NCBI GenBank assembly: GCA_963575645.1
Contig: OY754465.1
Span: 54,273,901 to 54,337,900 of the forward strand
Direction: 5' to 3'
DNA from: Xanthostigma xanthostigma
Lineage: Eukaryota; Arthropoda; Insecta; Raphidioptera; Raphidiidae
Length of the DNA: 64,000 nucleotides
Shown: piece after piece, positions 23,100 to 35,985 of the stretch
How the letters are laid out: each line of letters starts with the position of its first letter
Position numbering within the stretch: the stretch's first letter is position 1
Program-made: the position numbers and the translations under genes
Notes under the pieces: generated by a model
What the model was told of the DNA's origin: nothing
The model's input: the letters and a program-made list of their open reading frames with translations, nothing else
Databases searched by the model: none

Positions 23100-24290
23100 T
23101 ATAAAAAAGAAATTCACTGATTTTTTTCAAAAAAAAAAAAAATGGGAAGTTATTTTCACCCCGATTTTCGAAAATCGTGTTTCGTCAGATCTCGACGTTT
23201 TGAGGTCCTAGAAAGCTATATTCTGACTATTTTGGCGATGATGTCCGTAGGGCTGTGTGTGTGTGAATGTAAGTATGTATGTAAACCTCTTATTGCTTTT
23301 GAACGGAGTGTCCGATTGAAACGCGGTTTGCGGAATCTGACGTGACTTTGCTGAACTTAGATTTCCTGACAATTTGGAATGATTCGGCCCAATAGATTTT
23401 GAGAAATATCAAAAATACAAGTTTCAAAAATTTTTAGAAATTTGTTTTTTTTTATATATATTTTCTAAATTACTAAACCGATTAATTCCAAAATATAATC
23501 AGCTCTTCTCCACAAAAAAATTGCGTCGATTGCCGCAAACCGCATCAAAGCCGGTTCATTTGTTCACGAGATGTGAATGAAAAATTCGTGAAAAAGTGTG
23601 TTTTTTTTTGAGCTTGAAGAGCTAAAAAATAAACTACTTGCTATATTTTATATATTTTTTGTAGCGTTTTGAACTCTAAAATTGCGGGAGGTTTCAGGGA
23701 TGACCTGCAGGGTCAAACTTCTTTTCAATTTTTTTCTTATAGAAAAAGCTTTCGAAAAATTCTCCAAAAAATTGTTTTGTTATCTATTTGTGAACATAGA
23801 ATCCCACCTTAAAAATATTATAACAGGAAATATACTGGAAATTGTCTCCATGTAAAACCGGTTTTGAAAGAAAGGGAGAAACCTACATAAATCTCTTTGT
23901 ACGCTTTAGCTGTCGCCAAACTCGTGAAACTATGACCTGAATTTAAGTCGTATTCTGTAATAGTTCCATGTAAAGTTTGATACAAGACGTGTGTTAAAGC
24001 ATGATTGTGTAACAATTATACACAATAATTAATATAAAGTTATGATCATAAACATAGTGAGCAGCACCTGTATTGAAATGTTAAAAAAATACAACAAAAT
24101 TCTTAATAATCACCATCTATTATGTTTATTCGGTAGTTCTCCGTTGCAATCAACACTTCTTGCAACTACTGCAACTCCAGTCTATAACGAAGACAGATCG
24201 ATATAGTCTGTCAGACTCACTAAGGATGGCCAATGTAAAGGAACCTTTTTTTTTCCAACATTGTTCATTAACATAATTAGTATTGTTTTT
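23100..24290. other. Possible repeat-derived sequence, no gene
   Basis: The first 500 bases carry insect-transposon-like words (CCGATTTTCGAAAATCGTGT; a GTGTGTGTGAATGTAAGTATG tract), but no copy or end was found in the window. Confidence 0.3.
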
Positions 24291-24661
24291 CAGGATTCCG
24301 TGCCAAAAGACCGAAATTTTATATTGTTCTACTATTATGTCCGTCCGTACCTTTAGACAGCTAGTTCCTAAACCTGCAATTGGCAGGGCGCAGACTATAG
24401 AGTGGGGATAACTGAATCGATCGTAGCGTGAGCTGTGGACTAAATGAATAAATTATGGAACGGTTATTCGCTATGTGCAACATCAAAGTCGCGAAATCTA
24501 GCGCCATTGACTTTTGTACATTATGTCAAATGGGACAACTAGTAAAAAGTGAATTAAAATCAATGTGCAACATAAAAGTTTCAAACCAAATGTATATATT
24601 GTGAGGTATGCTTATATTTTGAGAAACAATAAAAGCTAACATCACTATATTTTATATATTA

Positions 24662-25325
24662 CTAGCGGTCCGGTTCAACTTCGCCCGAATTTGTAGATTG
24701 TCGCCATTTTTTCGTCGACTTGCGTTGCAAAATTAGTCTCCACGAAAAGCGCCTTTATTAAGAGTATTCGTCCCTGCAAACACCCCCTGCACCCTTCATC
24801 TCAAATCTTTTCCCCTCGCCTAAAAACGGTTCGCGGTCTCCCGACGCTATTTTTAAAGCTAGAGGGTTCTGGTAAACGCCAAATGAAAGACAAAGAATCA
24901 GACTACAGATCCTTCGGGCGAATTTTTTGAAAAACAGTTTCGCCTACGTGTGAAATATTACGTAACTTATTATTTTTTTCAAAAGGTTGTAAGTTTTTTC
25001 AGGAATTTTTTTTCAAAAAATTCGCCTGAAGGATCTGTAGTCTGATTCTTTGTCTTTCATTTGGCGTTTACCAGAACCCTCTAGCTTTAAAAATAGCGTC
25101 GGGAGAGCGCGAACCGTTTTTAGGCGAGGGGAAAAGATTTGAGATGAAGGGTGCAGGGGGTGTTTGCAGGTACGATTACTCTTAAAATGCGATAATACAT
25201 AGCTTGCATCGATCCTGACGGTCCGTTCTAAATATTGGTGAAAAAAAATTTGAAATCGGATGAGTAATTTCGGAGATTGCCGCCTACATCCAAACTTACA
25301 AACTTTACCCCTTTGTAATATTATA
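24662..25325 (-). mobile_element. Helitron family A interrupted by a foldback
   Basis: CTAGCGGTCCGGTTCAACTT at the left is the inverted 3' end. After an insertion, the rest resumes at ATGCGATAATACATAGC and runs to TTTGTAATATTATA. The two halves match the uninterrupted copy at 8077-8324. Confidence 0.8.
24760..25185. repeat. Foldback element inside a Helitron
   Basis: Two arms of about 190 bp (left CTGCAAACACCCCCTGCACC, right GGTGCAGGGGGTGTTTGCAG) surround a centre near 24970. They match through CAGAACCCTCTAGCTTTAAA-type words with few mismatches. Confidence 0.9.
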
Positions 25326-25705
25326 GCGGTCCGTCCCGGTTTCACCCGGGTGCGATAGATAATTTTGCAAAATGTATTTCGTTTGTGGCCCGGCGTCTGA
25401 ACTAATAGCTTTGAGCAAATTGCAAGTTTACATGTCGCTATTTGGTACTAAACAGTGTTGTTTGATTGCTTCTGAACTATTAGTTCAAAACTGATTTCTG
25501 ATAGAACAGATGTCGTTACGTGTTACCAAAAATGGTTTTTTAGAAAAATTACTGTAATTTTGTCCAAACATTTAATAAAAACTATCCTATAGCGTAAGTA
25601 GTACCAAGCAAGACACATTTACAAAATTTCATTAAAATCTGTTCAGTGGTTTCTGAGATTAGCGCGGCCAAAATTGTGACACGGGAATTTTAAATATATA
25701 GAAGA
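25326..25705 (-). mobile_element. Helitron family D, copy 1
   Basis: It starts AGCGGTCCGTCCCGGTTTCA (inverted 3' end) and contains GAACTAATAGCTTTGAGCAA and GTGGTTTCTGAGATTAGCGC. Shares these with 34625-34965. It abuts the family A copy. Confidence 0.6.
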
Positions 25706-27149
25706 TTACAATTAATAATGCAGCATTTACGAATTGTCATTTCTACTTTTGATTTTATATCAGTACATGTGCTGTAAAAATGCCAGCTTTCGCCGCTAAG
25801 CGCGCACGGTCGTTCAGCGTCTCCCTTTCAAGTAGCTGCACATATAGCGAATAGAATACGGTTTTCATATGCGGACGTCAGATGCCGTTTTCGTCGCGCT
25901 CCCTGCCGTATCGTTTATCGAGAAGCTTCGCGATTTAAAACATAAATAACAAGGCAGTTCAATCCCGCTCTATTGCCAGCTAGCGGCGCTATTAGTCTTC
26001 GTGGAAGTAAACGTCGAATATTACTTTTTTATTTTGTATGGGGTAGTATAAAAAATTTGGTAAATGAGTAGTCATCACAACTGACGACAAATAAGTTGGT
26101 TCAAGATTGGTATACAACTCCAAATCTCGAATTAAATCCTGGAATTAAAATTGATCCATCCCTTAAAACATATTACTAGCATACGTATTACATAGAAATA
26201 TACATTCATTTCATATGAATTGGTGCAGTCGTATTAACTCCGAGTGCAACATGCACCGTAAACGCAGTCACTGCGAACCAATCAAAACTTCTATTCGATG
26301 CAACTGGGTTTCTAAAGAGCACCATATTTCATAAGCGCTTGAAATATTACCAGCCATATTCAAGTCTGAAAGAACTCAAAAATAGTAAACTGTTCTTTCT
26401 ATAAAATTTTAGTGATTTTTCAACCCCCTTTGGTGAGATGCCGTGAGATTTTGCTCGATGACCCCTACCCCCTCTAATCTCACGTGAGATTTTTCAAAAT
26501 GCGTATTTTTAAACGATGCTGTTTGTATCGGTTTTGGAACACGTTTCAGCTGCTGAGCATGACTGTGGCGGTTATTCTGTTACCGTTCGCAGAGAGGTTG
26601 GAACAGAGTAACATTATACTTGTTTAAACGGTCAGCTGCAGCTTTTCTGTGCGCAAACAAAACAATTAATTTAACAGCAGCAAATTCTAAGGTCTTGCCG
26701 TTTTAACTATTGCACGCATCGGCCGGTAAAATTTTGACTGTTAAAAGACGCTTAATCGAATCGATAAATTATTCGAAACCGTCGAGAATAAGCGAATAAT
26801 TACGATAACAATCCACTGGTGGTGTCGTATTACCGGCACTTACCTATATTATATAATAGACTAGTTCACTATAATAATATAACAATGGATTAATTCCACA
26901 AATCCGCTTATTGTCAATATACGCGAATGCAATTAACAGTTTAATAGTTACGTTGTCGACTGTTATTTTAAGGTTATACTTCAAGGGTTTCAGTTCATAA
27001 GTTCCCTCAATAGATGGCAATACGCCTAATTTTATTTTATTTAGAGAAAAAAAAAGAAATGTATTTCGACAACTAGGTGATTAGCACATAATATTATAAA
27101 TAGGTTACAAAATATGTTATGGAATACAAATTTTTATTTTCTCGTATAC
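25706..27149. other. No recognisable gene
   Basis: A long, mostly unique-looking stretch of moderate AT content. No supported coding exon. Confidence 0.4.
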
Positions 27150-27712
27150 CAGTCATGGATATTATTAATAGATAGCGGATGGTTCCAATTAGAATCCATT
27201 TTGTATGTGGAATACGCCGTAAAAAGCGCGCTGAATTCAAAAAGATTAAATATTCTATAATATGATGTTAATGGAAAAACAATAAAACTCGCAGTAAACA
27301 GTGATATTTCGCTCCAAAACTTATTTTTATATTGAAACGTTTCAAAAATTACAAAACTGAGCATAATACAATATAAAAGCTTAGAACATTTTACATTGTC
27401 AGATTGGCATCAATGCTTGTCAACCTTGATGCCAAATTGACAATGTAAAATGTTCTAAGCTTTTACATTATATTTATGCTCAATTTTGTAATTTTTGAAA
27501 CGTTTCAGTATAAAAATAGGTTTTGGAGCGAAATATCACTGTTTAGATACTGTGAGTTTTGTTGTTTTTCTCAATAGAATCATATTATAAAATAATTAAT
27601 ATTTTTGAATCTCGCGCGATTTTTACGGCGTTTTCCACGTACAAAATGGCTTCTAAAAGGTACAGGAAACGCTAGTGTACCCGCAATCTATTAAATATAT
27701 ATATCTATGATA
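27150..27712. repeat. Large foldback palindrome, ~560 bp
   Basis: Arms meet at 27412/27426 (GATTGGCATCAA and TTGATGCCAAATTG). They continue outward through ACAATGTAAAATGTTCTAAG, GAAACGTTTCA and AAATATCACTGTTTA, with increasing divergence toward the ends. Confidence 0.9.
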
Positions 27713-27849
27713 CCAGTGGAGTGTAAGTGAGAAGTTACTAACATTTTTATTGGCTTTTTCAATTTATCTGTCCATACACACATACTAATTCCATTCATCC
27801 GACTGCAATGAAATTTTGAATATCGAAGCGTATAAACATTGTGTTTTAA

Positions 27850-28358
27850 AGTGGTACTGCAATACGGTGGAGCCGAAGGTTCCACTACAGTTGCTGCTGA
27901 GCAGGACGCAGCCCCGCGAGGCCAAATTGTAATACGGTGGACGGGTAGTCTTCTAAATATATATACGGAAACCGTGACTGACTGACTGACTGACCTATCA
28001 ATGCACAGCTCGAACCACAGAACGGATTGAGCTGAAATTTGGCATACAGATAATTATTATGACGTAGGCATCCGCTAAGAACGAATTTTTGAAAATTCAA
28101 CCACTAAAATGGTGTAACAGGGCTTCAAAATTTGCATGGAGAAATCATATAAGATAGATATATCAACTCGTAAATGCGCCGGATTACTCCTGCCAAACAA
28201 TAAATAAACACGTGTTTCAATGTTTGTCAGGACGTTGATCACGTGAATGTCATCAATTTCGAAATTTACTAGGGAGGAGAAAGGAGTAATTATGCCAAAT
28301 AATGAGAACGCATCCGTGTTTCGTCTCAATCGCGAACGAAGCCGCGGGTAACGGCTAG
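27850..28358 (+). mobile_element. Helitron family C/E with CTGACTGACTGACTGA tract
   Basis: It ends TCGTCTCAATCGCGAACGAA, then GCCGCGGGTAACGGCTAG before T. Upstream, GGTGGAGCCGAAGGTTCCAC matches 61920-62000. A four-unit CTGA tract lies near 27976. Confidence 0.7.
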
Positions 28359-28720
28359 TAATTAATAAACGAATTAGTCTCGGTAAGGTGTCTGTCTGTC
28401 CGTACCGGCTAAAATCGAGAACAATCGAACAGATATCAATGCGGTTTTTACAAACTGAATTTAAAAATTAGAACCTAGGCTATTTAAGCAAGAACCAATC
28501 AGAAAATGGTAACAAATGTGACGTCATAGTGTGCATTCTGTTCGGTGACAAATAAACGTCCATTTTTTTAACATTCGAACTGTCACTGCGCGCGCACCAA
28601 ACCCGTCAACAAAGCCGGCTTCAAAACACGTATCGTGTGAAGCGAACTCATAAAAGTCGTCACGAAATTCAGCGCCTCAGCATGCTTGAAACCAAGCAAA
28701 GAATAGCAGCAAAACTAGCC
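28359..28720. other. No recognisable gene
   Basis: A plus-strand open frame starts at 28637 but runs through the MITE below and has no known domain. Confidence 0.4.
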
Positions 28721-28728
28721 TTCTATAC

Positions 28729-29062
28729 CAGGAGTCGGCAAACTTTTGAGACGGAAGATCCAAAAGTTACAATTTACAAAATTTCCCAGTTTTTAAAGAG
28801 CCACTATACATTTTCGTTTCAGTATTATACTACTTGCTTATATAGATATAATATATATATCCGAGGACGACACGTCGCGACGGGGGCGGTGCGGGTGAGA
28901 CGCGAGTGGAAATGGCTGAGAGATAGACATGGTACTCAATCATGGATCGATTGGACATATATAACATATTTTTTTTGCGTATGGACCTATGGAACTGGAG
29001 AGCCGCAACTTTACATCAAAAGAGCCGCATGCGGCTCGCGAGCCGCAGATTGCCGACTTCTG
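28729..29062. mobile_element. hAT-type MITE, CAGGAGTCGGCAAAC ends
   Basis: The left end CAGGAGTCGGCAAACTTTTG and the right end TTGCCGACTTCTG are complementary and match known hAT ends (CAGNGGTCGGCAA). TTCTATAC (28721-28728) and TTTTATAC (29063-29070) are the 8-bp target duplication with one change. Inside, GAGCCGCATGCGGCTCGCGA forms a GC hairpin. A partial inverted copy is at 32380-32571. Confidence 0.88.
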
Positions 29063-29064
29063 TT

Positions 29065-29316
29065 TTATACTAATATTATAAAGAGAGAGTGCTAATTTTG
29101 TGACTTTGTGTGTATGTAGAGGATAATCTCTGGAACTACTGCAGCTATTTGAAAAATTATTTCAGCACTATTAAGAATGGACCTTCAGGATGGACATAGG
29201 CTATATATTATCGTTTTAAAATAAAAGCGCTTTTCGTGGAGACGAATTTTGTAACGTAAGTCGACGAAAAACGATGGCAGTCTACAAATTCGAGCGAAGC
29301 CGGACCGAGCCACTAG
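29065..29316 (+). mobile_element. Helitron family A, copy beside the hAT MITE
   Basis: TACTAATATTATAAAGAGAG to GAAGCCGGACCGAGCCACTA and G, followed by T. It matches 8077-8324. Confidence 0.8.
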
Positions 29317-30499
29317 TATATAAATAAAATTTGTAATCGGTAACTGGTGGCAACACTGTGAGTTATAACTAGCGTCTGCGGAAACATAACATTATTGTGA
29401 TCGAAAAGTTAACACTCCATGCAAAACGACACCAACTCATTTATTATATTAGATACTAACTATTATTCGTTACTAACAACAGTCTAATGAATATGATGAT
29501 TAAAGAATTATGCTCGTTCAGTAAAGACGGAAAAAGTCGATAAATAAAACAGATACTAATCAAACATACATTATTAAAATTTAATTATCTTTAGAAAAAT
29601 AAAGTGCAATTACCTGATAGAATTTACATTTGCATAATCATGGTGAAGGTGTTCATATTATAACAAAAACTATATATAAAATATCTATAATTATCGCTCG
29701 GTCGTTATATTTCCTGTCGAGATTTTTTTAATTAACCGAGGATGGTCGATCTTTCCCGAAATCCGATGATTTTTCTAAATTGTTATTTTTGCGATGATTA
29801 CTTTATCAGAAGAGACTTTTTAAGCTATTGCATAGCTTCTATCGCGGGCTTTGAGCGCGGCGACCGAATCAAGAAATTCCGTAACGATAAAACCTAACGC
29901 GTCGTCTAACGTCGTTTCAGTTCGGCAGACTTCGGCACGGTGTTTGTATGCGTGCGACTAGACGTATGCTCATAACTGATTCTATCTTTATTTGTGTATA
30001 AATGAATTTATTTATAATACTGCTATAAAAATAACCTAAATTATTTAGGTTATGTGCAGAGAAAGTATATATGATATTATATCTATCTATATAAATGTAC
30101 ATCGCGCGAAATTCTATGATCAAACTCTTAATATCGTTCTTTTTGTTCAAATTTTTTGAATGAATAATTGTTTTGGTGTGTAATTACACTATTTATACCT
30201 TATTATTTATACCTAGCTATTTTCGTTTTATAGAGAAGAAAAACTTAAAGACCTAAAAAGAATATGCAATAGCTTTACCGCGGCAGTCCCCGAGTGATAC
30301 ACGTATTTTTTTTGTCAACAGCTCACACTCAGACTCCTCCATGCGCGCAAAATTGCTTAAAAAGGGGTACGGAGTATTTTTTCCGCGTATTAACATAGAT
30401 TACCCTAAAATTGCTATATAATCTCCATTTACAATACGAATACATACAACAAACGCATACGCATTATATGGATTTCTCCTAAATCGATTTTACCATGTG
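29317..30499. other. No recognisable gene
   Basis: A short dispersed segment at about 30325-30405 (CACTCAGACTCCTCCATGCG, then CTTAAAAAGGGGTAC) recurs near 55780-55850. Otherwise no feature. Confidence 0.4.
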
Positions 30500-30845
30500 T
30501 TAAGTCGCACACATCGTGATGAAACATATGTTGTGCACTTTTCCTCACCAGTACAATACAATAAAAAAAGAAGATCTTGTCATTCCTTTGTTTCTAACAA
30601 AAAATTCAACTGTTGGTCCTAATTACTTAGGTTTACAATTTTTTAACAAACTGTCTTTGGCCACTAGAAGCATGGCTCTTAACATGTTTAAAAAAACTGT
30701 TTATAAATATTTGATTAAGGAGTGCTTCTATAAGTACGAAGAATTTTTGGAGATGGAAAATGCACCCTATAACATTGTATATATCTTTGTTTTTTTCTCT
30801 TTTTAACATTACTATGTATAACTTAAACCAATAAATCTATCTATC
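30500..30845 (+). pseudogene. LINE remnant: C-terminal end of ORF2 and 3' tail
   Basis: A frame at 30516-30806 encodes 95 residues plus stop. Its FFNKLSLATRSMALNMFKKT and VYKYLIKECFYKYEEFLEME resemble the C-terminal tail of jockey/CR1-type LINE reverse transcriptases (FN.LP...R..F...LK..L). It ends shortly before an AATAAATCTATCTATCT tail. No RT domain precedes it, so it is a 5'-truncated insertion. Class assignment is by motif only. Confidence 0.55.
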
Positions 30846-31234
30846 TAAAGCAAAGCGAACGTTGCATGTCTCATCAAAATGTGTGCGAATTAACACACTC
30901 AAATCGGTACCAAACTCTTTTTCCTTCCCGCATTTATATATATTTTAGATGACGACGGTGTAAACTTCGACAAAGGCAACTGTTGATAAGAGTCGATTGT
31001 TAAAATACCGAAGCCAGTATTGTCACGAACGTTCGTTTGTTTTCTTCAAGTATTCAGGACAGTTGAAAAAAGCGGCGTGCACGGTCTTAATGTGAAAATT
31101 CCCATTTTCATCAAGATATTGTTCCACGGCAGTTGGTACTATTGCATGCGTAAGTGTATTATTTTTATTATACTTGCGGCAATAAATCAAAAAAGTCAAA
31201 TCTTTACATACACACAGAGGTCATTGAGGGTGGA

Positions 31235-31320
31235 AACTTGTTACAGTAGAACCTCTCTTACGCACCGTTTATGTAGCATCGTCGTCATACAACGTCCTTG
31301 TTAATTTTAGTTGATATGCA
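31235..31320. repeat. Tigger-like end fragment
   Basis: TACAGTAGAACCTCTCTTAC resembles the terminal repeat of pogo/Tigger MITEs, as at 63360. No second end was found. Confidence 0.35.
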
Positions 31321-31552
31321 GGCAGGGTGGCCAGGCCCAAAAAGGAAAAACCGGACTCGTAATTATATTTATCCGGACATTTAGCTCTAAAAGCGGGACT
31401 ACATTTTTTAATAATAAAAAAACTTGACTAGGTATTTTTAATTGTTTACTACCAATTAACAGTGAATTTCTATTAAATAGATAAATACAAATCACAAATA
31501 GCCATCTTCGCTGCCAAACTAAAAATTACCTGTGCAAATCCGGGCTTAAGAA
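31320..31552. repeat. Decayed element with CCGGAC-rich ends
   Basis: GGCAGGGTGGCCAGGCCCAA at the left and AAATCCGGGCTTAAG at the right suggest the same group as the element at 45413-45929, strongly decayed. Confidence 0.3.
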
Positions 31553-31859
31553 TCTATACTAATATATAAAGCTGAAGAGTTTGTTTGTTTGGTTGAACAC
31601 GCTAATCTCAGGAACTACTAGCATTTATCGAGGAAGGCTATAGGCTATATAATATCATGCTACGATCAATAGGAGCGAAGCATCAATGAAAAATGTTGCA
31701 AAATGTAACTCAAAATTTGTCCGTCAAACAAAAACTTTTGAATGGTAACTCCGATCATCATGAAATTTGGACACAACATTCATCCCGGTAAAATAAGATT
31801 AATGTGCGTACTCATGTCTCTCCCCCATTCGTTCATTTGCACCCGGGTGAGACCGCTAG
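31553..31859 (+). mobile_element. Helitron family B, copy 2, intact ends
   Basis: 307 bp: TCTATACTAATATATAAAGC at the left, CCCGGGTGAGACCGCTAG at the right, flanked by A and T. Confidence 0.85.
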
Positions 31860-32014
31860 TATAAAATATATAATGGAAAGAGAAACTTCAGAGGCGTAAA
31901 AACTATATCTAAACAGTGCGTAACATAATATTGCGGCCTTCCCTGTTTCAGAGATTCCACTGTAGTCAGTGCTCATCTATATTTACGTGCAATTGGGGGA
32001 ACTTTTGGCGCTGT

Positions 32015-32764
32015 CAATAGGGTTGCGCAAAAAACACCGATGTCTTTTAAAATATATCGAGACATCAATTTTATAATAATATTATCTATATCGTATAGCA
32101 AAGAATTGTTTTTAAAAGTTCATTCACAAAACTTGTAGCTCTCAGGTAGTAAAACATACAGATAAATTATGTAGGCAGATCAATAAAGCAGTTAATACCT
32201 ATAATTATTTGCCAAGCAATAAAAGAAGTGTTAAGTACTTACAGGGTGGCCACAGAAAAAATATTTCAAATTTCCCTGATAACTCCAGGTTGTCCAGGAA
32301 ATTTATTATACTTTTCCATGATTTGAATATCTTATTTGTATGATCGAGATAAGTTTTGATTAAAGACATTTTATTCCTCAGTCATTTCCACTGGCGTCTC
32401 ACCCGCACCGCCACCGTCGCGACGTGTCGTCCTCGGATATAATATGTATTATACCTATATAAGCAAATACTATAATACTGAAACGAAAATGTTTAGTGGC
32501 TCTTTAAAAACTGGGAAATTTTGTAAATTGTAACTTTTGGCTCTACCGTCTCAAAAGGTTGCCGACCCCTGGTCTAGACCCTATAAGGGCGCCAAAACTT
32601 AAAATCTGCCCCTGTTTATAAGGGTACTACACAAAAAGCAATTATACCATCTGTTCATGGATATTGATGTCAACAGAAAATAGTTCCCGGTAAATATATC
32701 GATTGATCTTTCGAAACATCAATCGACGTCATCGACGTTTCAACAATTTTTCGCATCCCTATTG
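32015..32764. mobile_element. Element with CAATAGGGNTGCG ends carrying a hAT fragment
   Basis: CAATAGGGTTGCGCAAAAAA at the left is complemented by TTTTTCGCATCCCTATTG at the right. Both sides then carry inverted words around ATATCGAGACATCAAT / ATATCGATTGATCTTTCGAA. A piece of a different element sits at 32380-32571. Confidence 0.6.
32380..32571 (-). mobile_element. Partial copy of the 28729 hAT MITE
   Basis: On the minus strand, CCAGGGGTCGGCAACCTTTT is followed by the same sequence as 28729-28920. The far end is missing. Confidence 0.75.
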
Positions 32765-34624
32765 TTGTGTGTTCTTCCCCTACAATAAACAGGAAAACGT
32801 TGTAAGTTCCACGTGTACATATAGTCCTACAGTTACACTACACGTGGCGCTGAGGCAGGTCTCTGATAGTTTGTACTTCCTGCTCGCGGTGGGGCGAAGG
32901 CACGCCGACTGAATGACTGATGTTATTGGAAAAACGATGCGACACAGGAATCACGATGCACTGGGTTTCGTGTGGCCTCCTTCTTACTTATCGCTCGATG
33001 CGCGGGGACTGCGAGTTTAATTCTAATGCTGTAGGTACAAAATGACCCTAACTTGGGTGAAAGAATAATCGATCAACTCGTAAAGCTAGGGTCACATGCC
33101 AAAGACTGACCCAATAGTCATAGTCATACGACATACAAACATTACAACAAGAGGTACGAACAGCTTATGCATACCGGCCCACAAATTATCTTTAATTGAA
33201 AAAAATAAAAATTGTTAATAAGATACCTCCACACGTTAGAGCTATACAAAATTATAACAAATTCTGAAATACTGTCAAACAAGTTTTAATCAACAATGCA
33301 TTTTATTCCGTTGAAGAATTTTTAAATTATTCTAACGCTTTTTAATGTTTTTTTATGATGATATTATTATTTTAATATTGATATTATTATCGTCTTATAA
33401 TTTATTTTATCTATTATTTTATTTAATATGTTATTTTATTATATGTATAGTGACAAATCCTCTTGCTATATGCATGCATAAATAGGACAATAAATTTATT
33501 ATTATTATTTGCTTCACATCTCGTCTTTCACTACTCACTTCAAGCTGGCTACGCACACTGGTCCAATGTTCCTTGGCGAATATTTGCTTCCAGAACATTT
33601 AACCCTATTTTTTTTTGCAAGGGGCATTAATATAATTATAAACACCTTTCAATAATCATTTCATCAAAGCCTCAACCATGAAGATTTTGATTAGAATTAA
33701 TTACAAACAAATATACGAAACGTAAAGTTAATAAAACCGTTTAAAAATGCAAATACCATCTTGTTTTTGTATTTCGATTAGTATTTAAATACTAAATGCA
33801 TGATGTATTTTTGGAGGAAAATATAGTTTATGTATGTCATTGTCGATTTCAAAAAAAAACATATTATTATTTTTAACATTAGTACTTATTTGTAGCCGAA
33901 TACCGCGCCGAAGTAATAGCAGGTATGTCAAAAAATAACAAGATTTTTTTTTTAATTTATAGCCTTTTGATTATAAATTATAATTGATACAAATATAAAA
34001 TAACTCATGCAAGTATCTACAGTATAAGTATTATGTTAATCATCATAATATCTAAAAACACGCTGTTATAATAAAAAAAAAAACTCGAAATGAATAACTA
34101 GTTACAAATTTTTCTTCATGAAGCAAAAGAAAATGAAAATTCATCTAACCGAGAACGAAAAGAAACACGTATACAAAAATGAAAAAAGAAGAGGTAGAAA
34201 ATATACCGCAAAAAGAAGATAAAACTGTATTTATTAAATCCCTTGAAAATAGAAGATCTATCTACATTCTACATTGTGAAGTTATATGGGAATTAGACCA
34301 GCGGTCCACAACTAAAATAACAAAACTATTATTTTATACTTCTTTCGCTTATCCATATCCTTAGTATTTATTCGGTGACGTTTTGTCATAAAATTCGTGA
34401 ACTTTGGTAAACAAAAAAATAAATTGCTATCCTTTTTTTACAGACTAAACCAGTGGCACGTAAACTTTATGTCAATTTGTATTTTTGAATACAGTCGGAG
34501 TCGAGTATTTTCAACGCCATCTATTTTCGACTGATTTTACTTGGGAAATGGATTATTATGAAATAAACTTCATTAATTTTCCCAAAGTATTTCCATTATT
34601 CCAGCTGCCCTTCCCTGCATAGTT
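32765..34624. other. AT-rich sequence with an (ATT)n tract, no gene
   Basis: AATAGGACAATAAATTTATT then ATTATTATT near 33480-33508 resembles a LINE 3' tail. No coding sequence is recognised. Confidence 0.35.
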
Positions 34625-34965
34625 TGTAGTCCGGCGCCTGAATTAACAGCTTTGAGCTAATTTTACCAGATCTGCTTCTGAACTAATAGCTTTGAGCAAA
34701 TTCTAACAGATGTCGCTACCTGGCACTAAAACAGTTTTTTTTGTATTCTTTTGAACTAATAGCTTTGAGTAAATTCTAGTATTACATGTTACTAAAACAG
34801 TTTTTTTGAGAAAACACCGTAATTTTGTACACAATATTTAATAAAAACTATACTATAGCGTAAGTTGCATCAAGCAAGACACATTTATAAAATTCCATTA
34901 AAATCGGCTCAGTGGTTTCGGAGATTAGCGCGGCCAAATTTGTGACACTTGCTGAAAACGCATTT
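34625..34965 (-). mobile_element. Helitron family D, copy 2
   Basis: GTCCGGCGCCTGAATTAACA, repeated TAGCTTTGAGNAAATT words and GGTTTCGGAGATTAGCGCGG match 25380-25680. The ends are not clear. Confidence 0.55.
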
Positions 34966-35316
34966 GAAAAACGTATTATTTAACATTTTTTTATTAGTCT
35001 TATTTCTAGGGTAGGCTAGACAATATTGTAGATGGGGTTAGAACTATACCCGGTTCCCCTCTATGGGCGTGGCTATTAAAAAAATAGAGAAAACATTTTA
35101 GGTACCTACCATTTTTACTATGTATAATATTCTATTTATATAATTTATAATATGCAAGAATACATCTACACATGTCTAAAAAAAAACTTTTTCTCTCTTA
35201 TATGAAAGAAAAAATCATCACTTGGGAAAATTTACAAAGTATCTAGACTCCAGAGATATGCGTAAGAACTAGACGGAAGTTCTTAAGAAAATGCTTGTAT
35301 ATATAACGAGAAAACT
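34966..35316. other. No recognisable feature
   Basis: AT-rich, no gene. Confidence 0.35.
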
Positions 35317-35320
35317 TTAA

Positions 35321-35981
35321 GGAGGTTGATGCGTTACAGTCCCAATCAAAAGTAAGTCGAATTCTAAATGGAAACTTTTCCATAATAATTTTTTACAAAA
35401 GGTTATAAGTCGATGATACTAATAAATTATTGTCATAAAGGCATAAATAAATATTCTTTTTAATATCTATTAATTATTTCAGTATTTTATTTAATGCACT
35501 AACTTATTTCAGTACTTTATACTTAATGGACTAGCTTTTGTATTTTTTGTACAAAGTTAGGTTAAAAAAAATAAATTTATGTAAATATCTGTATTTTACA
35601 TATTTGTTGCAGTAAATAATGAAAAAAAGGAATTAGAAGTAATAAAAATTAATATTAAATCATTAAAAAGTTGAAAATTCAGTTAAAATTGTTAAAATAG
35701 TCAAGAATAAAAGTCCATAATCGAAAAGTGCTAAGGTTTAATAATTTTTTTTAATGATTAAAAGTCTCCTAATTAAATTGGAAAAAATATTAAAATATGC
35801 GTAAGACATCGATGCTTTACATAGTTAGTTTTCGGAACTGCTGACATTATTTGGTTATTTGCAAAAAATTAAAATGTACCGTTTGCATGCTAGGTTGACA
35901 TATTTTCCATAAGACTACATGGAAATAAGAAAACTTTATTTCATATTTTTTTCATTATCTTCGTAAAACGGCTCAACCTCC
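35321..35981. mobile_element. TTAA-flanked element, copy 1 (661 bp)
   Basis: The ends are GGAGGTTGATGCGTTACAG and AAAACGGCTCAACCTCC, each next to TTAA (35317-35320 and 35982-35985). The first 9 bases of each end are exact complements. It is non-coding. Copies 2 and 3 are at 40523-41223 and 47462-48153. TTAA targets are typical of piggyBac, but these ends are not a recognised piggyBac sequence. Confidence 0.85.
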
Positions 35982-35985
35982 TTAA

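Noticed and set aside
28637-29095. Plus-strand open frame of 152 codons, the longest in the window
   Set aside because: More than two thirds of it is the hAT MITE at 28729-29062, including its terminal repeats. No domain is visible and the frame is not kept in the partial copy at 32380-32571.
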